A stretch of DNA of 64,000 nucleotides from Polyodon spathula (taxonomy: Eukaryota; Chordata; Actinopteri; Acipenseriformes; Polyodontidae): the NCBI RefSeq assembly GCF_017654505.1, contig NC_054538.1, positions 61,228,184 to 61,292,183 on the forward strand. Reading direction: 5' to 3'. This document shows, in pieces, positions 48,205 through 59,635 of the stretch. The notes under the pieces were generated by a model. It was not told where the DNA came from and did no database searches. It was given only the letters and a program-made list of their open reading frames with translations. Made by a program: the position numbers and the translations under genes. How positions within the stretch are numbered: position 1 is the first letter of the stretch; every line of letters begins with the position of its first letter.

Positions 48205-48730
48205 TTTTTTTTTTAACAATGATTTTTATTCATTTTCCCATTTTTTTTCTCCCAAATTTTGTAACATCCAATTTTTATTCAACCTGGCTCACTGCTGCAA
48301 CCCCCAAACTAACTCAGGAGAAATGAAGACAAGCACTCGCATCCTCCGAAACGAGCGCCATCAGCCGTCCCCTTTTTTTTCCTCTACAAGCCCGCTGTGC
48401 AGCCATATTTAGAACTTACAGCGTCTGAGAACAACGTGGAACTGTGTACAGGCCGGCCTGGATGAGCCCAGCCAGCCACAGGGGTCGCTGGTGTACGGTA
48501 AGCCAAGGACTCCCCAACCAACCTAACCCCTACTCCGCCTGGCAGCGCTTGACCAATTGTTTTAAATAAACGTTTTCGTTTATTCTGTTTAGTCATATTT
48601 GTGTTGCTTGAGACACAGCATGAGCCAGATTGCAGCAGGGATGAAGAAACATTTGGGTCAACAGTTCGATCCAGAGAAGCTTGGAAGGAGGCATCTATAA
48701 CAAGCTGCTTCCGGAGCATTGATACATGAC
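48205..48730. repeat. Interspersed repeat candidate, GC-richer than its intron
   Basis: A poly-T run (48199-48213) is followed by sequence with many CpG-derived changes (GCATCCTCCGAAACGAGCGC, ACAGGGGTCGCTGGTG, CAACCTAACCCCTACTCCGC). Texture and composition differ from the AT-rich intron, suggesting a decayed repeat. A 111-codon minus-strand frame here has no domain. Family not recognised. Confidence 0.4.
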
Positions 48731-49825
48731 TTGTTTACTTGAGTCTGTCACCCAGGTCAACTCTGCTTTATCAAAAGCACTGTGAAATCACATAGCCGAC
48801 CCGCATGACACCGGGCCCTGACCCGGGTACAGCATGCTAGTGTGAAAGGGGCTTATGTGGACTTTGGACATGGCAATCTGTTTCCTCAATGACATCACAT
48901 AGCGTGCAGTTAAACCTGATTTCTGCTGATAGATCATAAACATTTATGTACAGTTAACCTCACTGTACAGTTAAGCTCAATGTTACAATGGTGTGTATTT
49001 CTAATAATAATAATGAAAATGTAAGATGTACTTATTATAGTGAGGTTTTCTACCATGGATTTGGAGGTGAAATGGGCAAACTTTCAGACCACCACAAAAT
49101 ATGAAAGACCCATTTGCTCCAGTTTATATAACTTTTACAAAATTATCCATAAAGTAATTTGACGCTAATTTGCAAGATGAAAATCAAGGCGATGCACAAT
49201 AAAATTGCTACTCTAAATTTGGAAAAGTTGTATTATGTGAAGAGAGATTTGCTCTTAAGAGTTTGTGTAGGCTTTCTAGTGGACAGCACCAAAATGACCC
49301 TTACTAAAACAGAGAAATCAAAACTGATAACCCCAGTAAATAATGCACAGTATATATTTGTTGGCAAGATTTAGTTCTGGAAAGCCCTGATAATTCCTCA
49401 ACAGGTCAAAGGACATGCCTTATTCCGTTTTAACATTTGCACTTAAACATGACAGATGTTTACAGAACAATATGCATGCAGTTCTAGATTACAAAAAAGG
49501 GGACATTAAAATACGAAATTGTTGATTACTGTGGAGTTCTACATTTCAACCACTATAACTTTAAAATAGACCCTATTTATAGTGTTTTGATGTATTTTGT
49601 ATACCAGCGTTACTAAAATACATGTTGGAGCATACATTGAAGTAGTAAGATGCATTTTAAAATGCATCAGCATGCATAACGAGGAGAATGAAAACATGTA
49701 TGCTCTCATTCAGCCTCGCAGATGGATATAACAAGTAATATACACCAGCTCAACATTTTGAGGTTTTTACTGGTGGAATTCAGGGACTACCTAGCTACCC
49801 CTGCTCATCTCACACATTCATAGGA

Positions 49826-50078
49826 AACTGTATGGTCCAGTGGTTAAAGAAACAAGCTTGTAACGAGGAGTTACCCGGTTCAAATCCCCGCTCAGCCACT
49901 GACTCATTATGTGACCCTAAGCAAGCCACTTAATCTCCTTGTGCTTCTATCTTTCAGGTGAGACACTGTTGTAAGTGACTCTGCAGCTGATGCAGTTTTC
50001 TGGTTTGTATCTTGTAAAGTGCTTTGTGATGGTGGTCCACTATGAAAGATGCTATATAAAGATTATTATTATTACGTA
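49826..50078 (+). repeat. tRNA-CORE SINE (MIR-like), plus orientation, with A and B boxes
   Basis: The tRNA-derived head has an A-box-like TGGTCCAGTGG (49833-49843) and an exact B box GGTTCAAATCC (49877-49887), the internal RNA polymerase III promoter. A CORE-type block follows (TGTGACCCTAAGCAAGCCAC, with TTAATCTCCTTGTGC), then a LINE-type 3' tail (GTAAAGCGCTTTGTGATGG-like, then GCTATATAAAGATTATTATT). This head-CORE-tail order defines the CORE-SINE superfamily that includes mammalian MIR. A second copy lies at 28005-28262 on the other strand. Confidence 0.85.
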
Positions 50079-51097
50079 ACAGGTAGTTATTTTTTGAGCT
50101 TTAAAATAATGAACAATCTCTGTAAGGTTCTTACAACTAAAGGGCGATTTCTCAATTTAGAAAACTGCCCTGAACCAAGATGAAAGGTTGCATGTGTTTT
50201 TTTCTGGTAATCAAATTTGGTTTCTTGTAAAAAGTAGTTTGTTACAGTTTCCAAACTATGGATAATGTTGGTGAATAAGGAATAGAGTTTTACAGGGGTT
50301 TAATAAACATTTGGACTCCTTCCCCCTATTCTGCCAGTTTTAGAAGATCTGTTTTTAAAAATGAATGATGAACTTGAAGAATCTGAAATGGGGTCTATGT
50401 GGGAAAACAACTGCAGTCTAATCTAAAAGACTCAAGCCATGTGTTGGAGAATAAATGACGCACACGCACAAAAACAGACAAGAAATGACTGAAGAAGGAC
50501 ATGGCGTATCTAAAAAAATAAATACCTTCACAAAAACCCTCTATAAGCTGAAGTCTATTTAAAAAAACAAAAACCCAGGGGTTTGTTTAAACCAAGTATT
50601 TACACCACTTAAGAGTTTTTTAGTACTGCTGGGATGCAACAGTTATATACCAATTTACTGAGATTTGGGACCTATAAATTAAATTAGCCAGTGGGCATTA
50701 CATGCTGGTCAGCGCAGTGCCTCCTAACAAAATGGCAAGGTTTTTATATATATTATGCCCCTTAAGGGGTCGACATCAGTTCCCCCACATCTCCTTAAAG
50801 GTATCCCATCAAAGTAATAAACAGGCCAAGCCATGCTTCGCTTAAAATAATCCAATCTTATTTAAAATTAATATTTAGGCCAGGGATAAAAATAAATAAA
50901 TTTAAAAAAATAACAGACTTAAGGGTCACAGTGTCAAATGCATGAAATACATCGAACAATGCAATTGCTTCTAACAGCTGTTTTCTTCTGAGTCTTTATC
51001 GCAGTTTGTTTTTTTAGGTAAGCAGCCATGTGAACAGATCATGTGTTAGTAGTCTGTTAGCAGTTGAGAAAGTCTATGGTTAAAACACTCTGCTGAC

Positions 51098-51181
51098 CTG
51101 GGATGCTGGTGGTGCCGCTAGAACTAGTGTCATCCACGGGCCCAAAGAAATCAAGGTTCAGAAGAGTCGACCCACCGCTAG
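51098..51181 (-). CDS. AFTPH: AFTPH symmetric 84-nt exon (candidate cassette)
   Basis: Acceptor ...GAATTTCAAG before 51181; donor ATCCCAG|GTCAGC at 51098/51097. Encodes (A)SGGSTLLNLDFFGPVDD and TSSSGTTSIP(G). Entry and exit are both phase 1 and the length is 84 nt (28 codons), so skipping keeps the frame and joins LD-G to VDPEL. The human gene is reported to have isoforms differing by about this length; that this exon is the one skipped here is inference. The LLNLDFFG stretch resembles an acidic clathrin- or adaptor-binding motif. Confidence 0.93.
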
Positions 51182-52244
51182 CTTGAAATTCAGTAACCAT
51201 GTTGGTAGGCAGCCATAGAGAAGATAAGCCACGGAAGGAGGTTATGTGTAAAAAGTGGTAAGACACATACTTTAACATGCAGGTTATTAGTAGAAAATCA
51301 GCAACTAAACAAATATACTGTACATTGAGATCAAAGCTCAAGCTGTTAGCGAGCTATGCTTCAGTAAATTACTAATAGGGTAGCTCAACCTTTTTTAATT
51401 TACAAAGCTATGATTTAACACTTATAATTAACTTGGTTTTAGAAGAAAGTAGATTTATTGCAATCAGGCATATAGTATTTCCATGAAAGGATTAAAGATA
51501 GTTTCTCTCATTAAAAGGGAAACTTTGAAAAATAAACATACCTACACCGACATATTCTAATGGCATACAATATTTAAAACTTTACACACTTTTGTGTGTG
51601 TGTCCATGCAACAATTGAATATTTATTAATCTACAGATTCCCTTTAATCTCAAAAGTTAAAAAGCAGTATGTTAAAAGAAAAGACACACAAAATGTATTC
51701 AAGTAGTTATAAGACACAAGACAACAGCAAAAAGTGCATCCAGGCTTTCGCTCTTGACTTAGCTCACCTTATTTTTTCTAGGGTCCCCCCATTTCAGTTT
51801 CAATGAGGAAACTGAAGACAGTGATATCGACAATATCTTTTAGTACATAGAGCTGAAAATGATGAAAAACTTATACAAGTATCTATAACCTGAAAAGTTC
51901 CAGTTAACTAAATAACTTTAGTGAGATAAACAGCTCTAAATTAGTGCTCAAACTTTGCTGTTGGATTAAATACTGAAAGTAAACAGGAAAAATGTGCTTT
52001 TGAACTTTTTTCTAAAGGATTACAAAAGCTATGCTAGACAATAAAAGAGAAATACAATAAACTAGTCTTATTGTTTACTGATATTAAACAACTGTTGCAT
52101 AGGTGTATGTAAAAAACACTTTTTATTCTAGGAATTCCAGTTAATCTTTGTAGTATTTATGTAAATGAATTCAACAATGCCCTTTGTTAGTCTAGTCATA
52201 CATAAAATGTGTACTTTCTGCCAGTTTTAAACACTGAAGTAACA

Positions 52245-53060
52245 CCGGTGTCCTAGGAAATAAGTGATCGGGAAATAAGTTGATCACACTCTAGAATTTA
52301 AAGGGGAAGTTCCATTGTTTCTAATGTCTATGAGCTTAGGCTGGGAAATAAGTGGATCGAGCCCAGGAAATAAGTTGATCGGATATATTAACAAACATTA
52401 AATAATTTAAAATTAATTTTGTAAGTATAATTTATATTAGTAAAGTAGATCAGATATATTTGACGGTATGACGCTAGATAAGGGAATGTGACTATCGCTA
52501 TAATATATATTAGCAACAACTACATAATTTTAAATGAAATTTGTAAGTAGCCAGTGATATTAAGGTGTATTTCTGTTTGTGTAACAAACGTTAATTAGCA
52601 AAATGTGTTACATATTTAACGTTATTTCGCATTTCTGGAGGTGTTCTTGTTTTGGGAAGCACTACTGTATGGACAGGTATGCGAGCGATTTTCCAAAAGT
52701 TAAAGCATCAGTCATTTTATTTTTGATTAAAGATTGACAACATTTTGACGTGTAAATTAATTTAATCTATAAATAAATCTCTATGATCACAAATAAACTA
52801 CATCTGATTGACAACGCTGTTATAGAAACACAGAAAGGCAGGTTTAAAAAAAAATAACATATAAAGAGTCGTCGATCACACGTTTTAAAGTTCATATGAA
52901 AAGACAGTGGCACAAACACACACCAACAAATAGAACACTCAGGTAAAAATAAAAAGCCATGCAGTGAACCTCCCCTTTAATCACACTGTTGCCCCACCTT
53001 ACTTCTGCCTAGTTTTGCATTACTGTGCTTGCATGATCAACTTATTTCCTGTGACACCAG
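52245..53060. mobile_element. DNA transposon or MITE with inverted ends and repeated subterminal motif
   Basis: Left end CCGGTGTCCTAGGAAATAAG (52245-52264) and the complement of the right end CTGGTGTCACAGGAAATAAG (53041-53060) match at 17 of 20 positions. A second inverted block lies further in: TTAAAGGGGAAGTTCCATTG (52298-52317) against the complement of 52961-52980. The motif GGAAATAAGT[TG]GATC occurs four times directly on the left (near 52256, 52270, 52343, 52365) and once inverted on the right (53035-53050, identical over 16 bp to the fourth). No coding region. Target duplication unclear; superfamily not assigned. Confidence 0.72.
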
Positions 53061-53576
53061 TACTAAAAGTTTCCAGAGCTTTGCAAACAGTAATATAATA
53101 ACACAGCAAAGATGTCTAAGTAAATGCATCGCTTGCGGTTTATTTTTTATTTTAATAGTTTTTTTTCAAATGTAACTGCTGAGGCGAGAGTTTTGTTAGT
53201 CTATTCCACTGCTGTCAATCAGTCGTAATTCATAGTTCTGATCACAACTGTGAAATTAGAATTATTATTATTATTTAGTCTGTAGTAAAGAGTTTGAATT
53301 TCAGTTCACAGTACGGTCCTAATGAGTTACCCCTAGGTCACACTTAACCAGAACAAACGTAATAATGTTTGTACTCGCTCAGTAAGTGCTGGTACAGCAC
53401 AGGCATGCCACTGTTTTGTTAAAATGTTTTGTTTTGTTAAAAGGTGCAAGAGGCATCCTCGCCTAAGAAAGAAAGCCTGCATTTACAAAGTAAAAGAATA
53501 TGAAAATGAAAAGTCAGCAGGGAGAAGTCTGTTTCTTAACTCTAGCTGGTGCTAGAGGCGCTAGGGAGAGACGTAC

Positions 53577-53637
53577 CATCTAGAGGGTTAGTAAGGCCAC
53601 TGCTACTCCAGTCAAACTGGACAGGAGGGAGGTTTTC
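53577..53637 (-). CDS. AFTPH: AFTPH coding exon
   Basis: Acceptor CTTTCAG before 53637; donor GATG|GTACGT at 53577/53576. Encodes ENLPPVQFDWSSSGLTNPLD plus one base. The VQFDWSSSGLTNPLD string is strongly conserved in vertebrate aftiphilins. Entry phase 0, exit phase 1. Confidence 0.95.
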
Positions 53638-53851
53638 CTGAAAGGAAGATCGACAGTGTTAAAATATATTTTTTTAAAGCTGTGGGATGCTTTTATAACA
53701 GTTTTAACCATCTACACTAAGTGCACTTTTTGTAGAATTGGCAGAGTTTAGCCACCTGATGAACAACAGATGCTATTAAACCCAGAGAAGGATATGAATT
53801 ACACAATGTAACTTGAATATTCTTTCAAGCACTTCCATTAAAAAAAGAAAT

Positions 53852-53890
53852 ATATATATATATAGACGCACACACACACACACACACACA
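53852..53890. repeat. (TA)n and (CA)n microsatellite
   Basis: Seven TA units, GACG, then about eleven CA units, 70 bp from the AFTPH exon at 53960-54082. Confidence 0.93.
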
Positions 53891-53959
53891 ACCCAGAGAC
53901 AAAAGGCTAGTGCATTTACCAGCCCCTGTTTTCTATCAGATATCTGGGGTGTTCTTTAC

Positions 53960-54082
53960 CTGGGTTTGATCTTGTGTACAAGTGCTCATTTCTGGGGACA
54001 CAGGAGGGGCTTGTGCTATTGAAGCTATCTTCTCTGCAGCCGACACTGGTTTCACCGGCTCTTTGGTGGGCTCTAGCATACC
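53960..54082 (-). CDS. AFTPH: AFTPH coding exon
   Basis: Acceptor GGTTTTCAG before 54082; donor ACCCAG|GTAAAG at 53960/53959. Encodes GMLEPTKEPVKPVSAAEKIA and SIAQAPPVSPEMSTCTQDQTQ, 41 codons in phase 0. GMLEPTKEP is the conserved end of the clathrin-binding domain; the rest is a less conserved linker. Confidence 0.95.
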
Positions 54083-54119
54083 CTGAAAACCAAGCATGAG
54101 ACAACAAGTGAAAGTTGCA

Positions 54120-54158
<39 letters not shown>

Positions 54159-55498
54159 CTAGATGTGTTTTTTTGGACCTACCCTAGAAGGTACCAATTT
54201 AAGAAGGAAAATAACCACACTGCTTTGTGCAAACCACAAAAAAAAGATTGATATTGGAATAAAAAGTGCAGACATGTTTATGTTAGTAGATTATTAAATT
54301 AATTATAAATCTACAAATATAAAAAGTGTGTACTTAAATGGATATTTTCATTACAGAATGTACAGTGGTGGCAATGTGTCTTTACAATACAAGTGCACTT
54401 TGATCTTGCAATTAGCACTGCCATGAACTTTAACCCCTTTACCTTCTGCAAAATTCCTGACCACAACCTATAAAAGTTCCTCCTATAGTTCCACCTATAG
54501 CTCTGCATGCGACTGAGCTCACTTTCTCCCCCCTGCCTCGCCCCCTGTGAGTGTTTACTGATGTGACTGGATCTATGTAGGAGTGTTCAAAGTAACAGAG
54601 CAGGTTAAGAGCATTGTGCTAGAATTACAAAATACTGTATCAACCGGGCTACTATGCCTTTTGATATCTGACAATTATTTTCTAAAGTAAGACGGTAAGA
54701 AAGAAAAGTAAAGAACGCATTGTTTGGTATACTCCAGTAACACAACTAATCTGGGTGACCATTTAATGAGATGGCACCCTACAAACTTTCAAACAAAATC
54801 AGCATTTATTCATCTGAACTACCTCAGAGTAAAAATGAAGAAAAACAACAAAGATTGTTCCAAAAGTTGTACCTTTGGTCAGAAGTACTAAGCGTCCTGG
54901 CAATGTCAGTGAGCAGGTAGTCAGTAATGCTGGGCAGATTGCAAGCAAGTGCTAGTCATCGCTTCAATGAAAACAAAATGTTCCTTAAAATATAAGCCAT
55001 GGACAGCACTCGTATTAATAAACTGCTGTGGACAGTGATAATTAGGGGTCTACCTAAATCGTGATTTCGCGGTTTTTGCGGAAATCGTGAAATTGAGGAG
55101 TTACCACGAAATTCACCTGTTAGGGGCCAATGCATACCAGACAAGTATGGAGAGAAAAAAAAGAAACTTTGATTAAAAGAACTACTGCACAACAAAAACG
55201 ATGCAAACTACGTGTCTTCCTTCTGTAGAGAGCCCTTTTTTATTCCTTTGCCGTCCCGTGTGCATTTGCACTTAAGCAAAAAACAAACAAACAAAAAATG
55301 CTACTTTTTACCGAAAACCTAAAGCAGGCTAATCAAGACATCTAACTGGGTATCATGTATATAACACTCCCCGTCTGGAACTAAAGAGCATCCAGTTTAC
55401 CAATAAATGCACTGATTAAGTGATTAATACACATTTACAATTGATATGCCTTTTAAAAACAGCAGGCACAGATGTGAAAAGAAAATTGGATGACTCAC

Positions 55499-55555
55499 CA
55501 GACTAGCTGCGTACATGGGAACTATAACAGGGTGCTTCTTTTGGCCTGTGAACAG
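55499..55555 (-). CDS. AFTPH: AFTPH coding exon, clathrin-binding domain
   Basis: Acceptor TTTTTTTGCAG before 55555; donor AGTCTG|GTGAGT at 55499/55498. Encodes LFTGQKKHPVIVPMYAASL, 19 codons in phase 0, part of the conserved clathrin-binding region of aftiphilin. Confidence 0.95.
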
Positions 55556-55830
55556 CTGCAAAAAAACAAATCTTTCATCGTACCATTTAAAACTGAAATT
55601 AAGAAAGTACACTGTGTTTTCCAAGCTAGCAAAACAACAACTGCAGAGTGACAGACACCCACCCTAACAAAAGCTTAAATGGCCACAATAAATAAATAAA
55701 AAAAGTTTAAAGAAATCTGCAAAATTACACTATCAATAAAGCAATGCATATTACTAAACTTTAAAAAGAATTTAAAAGTATGCTGTAGGAACACTGTTTG
55801 TTCGGGGGTTATAAAATGCACATGACTTAC

Positions 55831-55957
55831 AATGTTCCTGATATCAATCCCCAATGAGCAGAGCAGCTTTTTGTTGCTGTGGGAGCCACCCCACTGGTAT
55901 CTCAGACCATAGGCATCCTGGATATCTTGCAGCTCCGTCCACACTTCAAGCAGCTCC
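55831..55957 (-). CDS. AFTPH: AFTPH coding exon, clathrin-binding domain core
   Basis: Acceptor GGGCTGTGCAG before 55957; donor AACATT|GTAAGT at 55831/55830. One base completes a Gly codon, then ELLEVWTELQDIQDAYGLRY and QWGGSHSNKKLLCSLGIDIR NI follow. YQWGGSHSNKKLL is the signature of the clathrin-binding box domain of aftiphilins. Entry phase 2, exit phase 0. Confidence 0.96.
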
Positions 55958-56772
55958 CTGCACAGCCCATCACGGAACACAGAACACATCATCAAAACAG
56001 AAAGGCATGTGATCAAGCAAGCACAACCACAACCCTCAGTGACCAAGCTACACTAAGCAGCACCATCAGGCTTTAGAATATCCAATCACTGCTGCCACGG
56101 GGATTCAAAATTACTACAGTGGTTTAGGACAGGAGATTAATAGCCGGTCCAAGTGCCAGACTGACACAGTTCTACATGCCTCAAAGTGTGAGGAGCCTGG
56201 CTCTTTCTGTGGGTTTTCAATTCTTAAGGGCTCACTACACCACAAGTGACCCACACCTTATAAACTTCCAGATGATTTCAGCTGCCAAAGCAAAAAGGTT
56301 TTATTGTAGATTTGATTAGATCTATACATAGGGGAAAGTAACCATATACAGTACTTGCACAAAAAGAGGTTTACCATCAGGAAAGGGTTAAATGTACTGG
56401 GAAGAGTTTCACAAGTTTATGTAATAATAATAATTAAAAAAAACACTTACATACCATGCAAGATATATGAATATCTTGTAGTCCAGTATTACAAATAGTA
56501 ATCTTACTTATAATGTTTTGCTAATCTTCACAAGTGTTCCTTTGTACACTGCAATTCCTTGATTCTAACCACCAGATAGACTCGTACAAATTGATCCCAA
56601 CAGAGCGTGTGTAATAGGGAGATCTTGCAGACAGGGATCTTAATTGAGAGCAGGTCACAGCAGTACTTTTTATTTCAGACTGCATGTTACCTCAATATTG
56701 AAACTTCACTTACATATAAGCATATTATTATGAATATTTATTTAGAATCAAAGTGAGCAAGGGTATCCTTAC

Positions 56773-56924
56773 CCATGCTGTGCCAAGGCTTGCGCTTTTT
56801 TCAACCGATGCTCTCCTGGCTCCAGAAATACCTTTAGGGATGAGATCTCCTCATCTGCACTGGGGACTGGGGCTGAAGGAAAGCAGGTCTGGAACACCAG
56901 CTCCAGGCGACTCACCAAAGATGC
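56773..56924 (-). CDS. AFTPH: AFTPH coding exon, first certain one in the window
   Basis: Acceptor TTTTGTTCAG before 56924; donor CATGG|GTAAGG at 56773/56772. Encodes ASLVSRLELVFQTCFPSAPV, PSADEEISSLKVFLEPGEHR and LKKAQALAQH plus two bases. Entry phase 0, exit phase 2. Upstream exons are needed to reach the start codon; the nearest candidate is at 59136-59193. Confidence 0.92.
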
Positions 56925-59135
56925 CTGAACAAAACAGACAAGGCCTTATTGTTTCTTTACTTTGTCCTAAGCTGAATTTGTTGAATATGCTTTTGAATCA
57001 TGTGATGTAGCTGACAGTATGCCCTTGCACTGAACTCAGGCCTCTGAGCAGCTTACAATGCAGGCCGTTGATTTTAACAGATGTCAAACACTGCAGAAAA
57101 AATCTAATGGAAAAACAAAAGAAACTCTGCAAAATTCTGATGATCAATCTGCAATAGAGATAGGCATTCATTTACACCCTGCGAAGATTTAAAATAAATA
57201 AATAAATAAAGCAGTTAAGTTAGTACATTTTACAATTAATATTCTAGATAATGTAAAACGAAAAACGGACATGCCATTTAACATCGCAGTAACAAATACT
57301 ACAGATAAATTACAATAAGAAAGAGTAAATACATATGTTATCCAAATAATAATAATAATAATAATAATAATCAAATGTTCACTACGTGTGTGTCGTTTTT
57401 CTATTCTAATTACGTTAGGGACTTTCTTCCTCAGTGGAAGGTTACCCGGTCAGAAGTTCAAGGTAAATATAGGTTTTAAAGTTGTTGTTTTTTAAGAGAC
57501 AATAATGAAATAAATCATTTTCTAAAGCGATTATATATTTGATCAGTGTTTCCATAACCAAAGTAAAACATTCACTTCTAGGAACGTTACCAAGAATAAT
57601 TATTTTGTTTACAATTTTTTTTTTTTTTTTTTTTTAAATGTTGAGCACTGCAAAATATTAAAAAATAAATTATATAATTAATGGATACAAAGGCAAATAC
57701 ATAAGTATTTGTAGTTTTCAAAATATATACTATATTTTTCTTTTTTTTTTTTTGACTTGCTAGAAAAGTTCTGTGGAGTACTGTCACTTCAAGGAGAACT
57801 AAAATAAAATATTAGGGATTGCCAAGTTTAGAGGTCAAATCAGCAAGCAGTAAACAAACTATTTGAATCATTGAATGGAAAGGTGAAACAAACCTCTAGT
57901 TTAAAATATTGCCAGATATGTATTTTTCTAAAACAATTTGAACCATGGAGGAATGAAAAAGCTGTCTGCATTGAAAGTAAACTCAAAAAACATGAGAACA
58001 AATGGACAGTGCTCGGTGGACAGATTAAACGAATCTGCTGTTTAAATGCACTTTTAGAACCATCTCCAATCTAATTAGCCCCTTAAGTACCAAATTATAT
58101 AAGCTATATTTATGTAACTTGACACATTATTTAGACTACCTTTTGCAGTTAACACAATTACAGTAAGTTATCATAACAATATAGTTACAGGTAGACAGAC
58201 AGCCAGTTAAAAATGCTCCAAAAATGACAAAGTAGCCTCTGCTCAGATGAGCATAACGGCATAATTGGTTAATAAAGCTGTAGCTTGAAGAAAAGAATTG
58301 TTGGATATCAGCAGTGTCATTTTTTAAAGATGCTTCGATGAACATGAATTTCGGTAGTTTGAAATGCTCCCAAGGCAGTCTTAAATGTGTGTCTGTCCAA
58401 GAATAGATATCTAGCACTAGTCATCTCATTAGAATAACTAAGTGAATTGGTTGATTCAACACCAGGTTCAAATGACCTACAATTGGAAGCCACGGCAAAT
58501 CACACAAATGTGCGTGCACAAATTATTATGCTCTTATATTTATAATTATAACCAGTGGGTGGGTTGTGGGGTGTTTTGGCAGAAGAGTTTGGTTTGAAAA
58601 GGTGCAACTTTTTTGTTCTCACACCATTATGAAGTCATATGCAAATTTTCACATAAATTGAACAAGGCTTTCAAAATGCGTAACGCCTCACAAGCTTTTC
58701 TACTAAACAAACAACCAAATAAACAACAAGCATGGGGTCACACATAATGGAGTGATAACGAGTCTACTTTTCTATATTAAATATGGAAAGCTTGTTAAAT
58801 GCTGAATATGAGTTTGATTGAAAAATGTACAGATAAAGGTCGGTAAAACCACTAGCTATTTTTTTTTTCTTAGCAAAAATAATAATTTTGAAGTCATCTC
58901 TAATCTGTGTAGTTTGTATACTTCCTGTCTGTCCCGTCTCCGTTCCACTCTGATTTGCTGGGGGTCGCTGTCAGTCATCTCAGTTGTGCGTTAGTACTGT
59001 AGTTTCACCCTGTTCTGACAGGTCTCGAAGACTGAAGCAGCACTAGAATGCTCTCATTCGTTTAAATGACTGTCAATCATTAAAACCTGCACTGACAGTG
59101 CACTTTCATTTGACAGCCAGGCCCGTCTACCTTAC

Positions 59136-59193
59136 CTTCCAGTGACTCTTGAGTCCAGCTGTGCTGAAGCAGGAGAGGGCGGAGGTCAGACTC
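59136..59193 (-). CDS. AFTPH: Possible further upstream AFTPH exon
   Basis: A strong donor TGGAAG|GTAAGG at 59136/59135 ends a 58-nt block preceded by TTGTTAG. Read to exit in phase 0, as the next exon requires, it gives SLTSALSCFSTAGLKSHWK and joins ASLVSRLELVF without a break. The acceptor has a weak pyrimidine tract. I cannot confirm these residues against known aftiphilin sequence, so this is a proposal from splice signals and frame. Confidence 0.5.
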
Positions 59194-59601
59194 CTAACAA
59201 TAAGTGCAAGTTAATTCTGTTCAACTACCTAATGTTTTGTTGCATGTTATTTTTACTAGTAAATTTATGCCATAATAGACTGTGTAATACACTTTTATAT
59301 GCTGCGTTTTCTACGGTTTATTTGAGACCATTTTTAAATTTGTGTAGGATTTTAAGGTATAACTCTGCTGCGACCAAATGTTATTTCAATTCGAATGTTG
59401 GTAACCATGGTTTTGTTGAATGTTGAGTATGATAAAGGGGCTTCACTAAATGAGGTGTTTCTCAATGGCATAAAAAGACTGGGCTTTTTAAAGCATAAAA
59501 GGTCGATTTCACCCATTCTCTGAAAAATAAAGACTGGAAAAAAGAACAAAAAACAGTCAATTCTTTCAAAAAATAAATGCCGATATTAATTGTCGATTTG
59601 T

Positions 59602-59635
<34 letters not shown>

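Larger units (their letters stand above)
46416..56924 (-). other. AFTPH: AFTPH gene, C-terminal part (eight coding exons)
   Basis: Aftiphilin is a peripheral adaptor that binds clathrin and the AP-1/AP-2 ear domains on trans-Golgi and endosomal vesicles. Eight exons were assembled on the minus strand: 56773-56924, 55831-55957, 55499-55555, 53960-54082, 53577-53637, 51098-51181, 47539-47662 and 46416-46560. Every junction has AG/GT sites, phases agree throughout, and the lengths sum to 873 nt (290 residues plus stop). The long N-terminal exon with the ear-binding motifs is not in the window, so the gene continues beyond 56924, probably past 64000. Introns hold a mariner MITE, a Tc1 end, a CORE-SINE and a TIR element. 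The gene converges on SERTAD2. Identification rests on the conserved clathrin-binding domain and C-terminus. Confidence 0.95.

Noticed and set aside
49833..49887. tRNA-like A and B boxes
   Set aside because: They belong to the SINE head; no cloverleaf with a proper acceptor stem follows, so this is not a tRNA gene.
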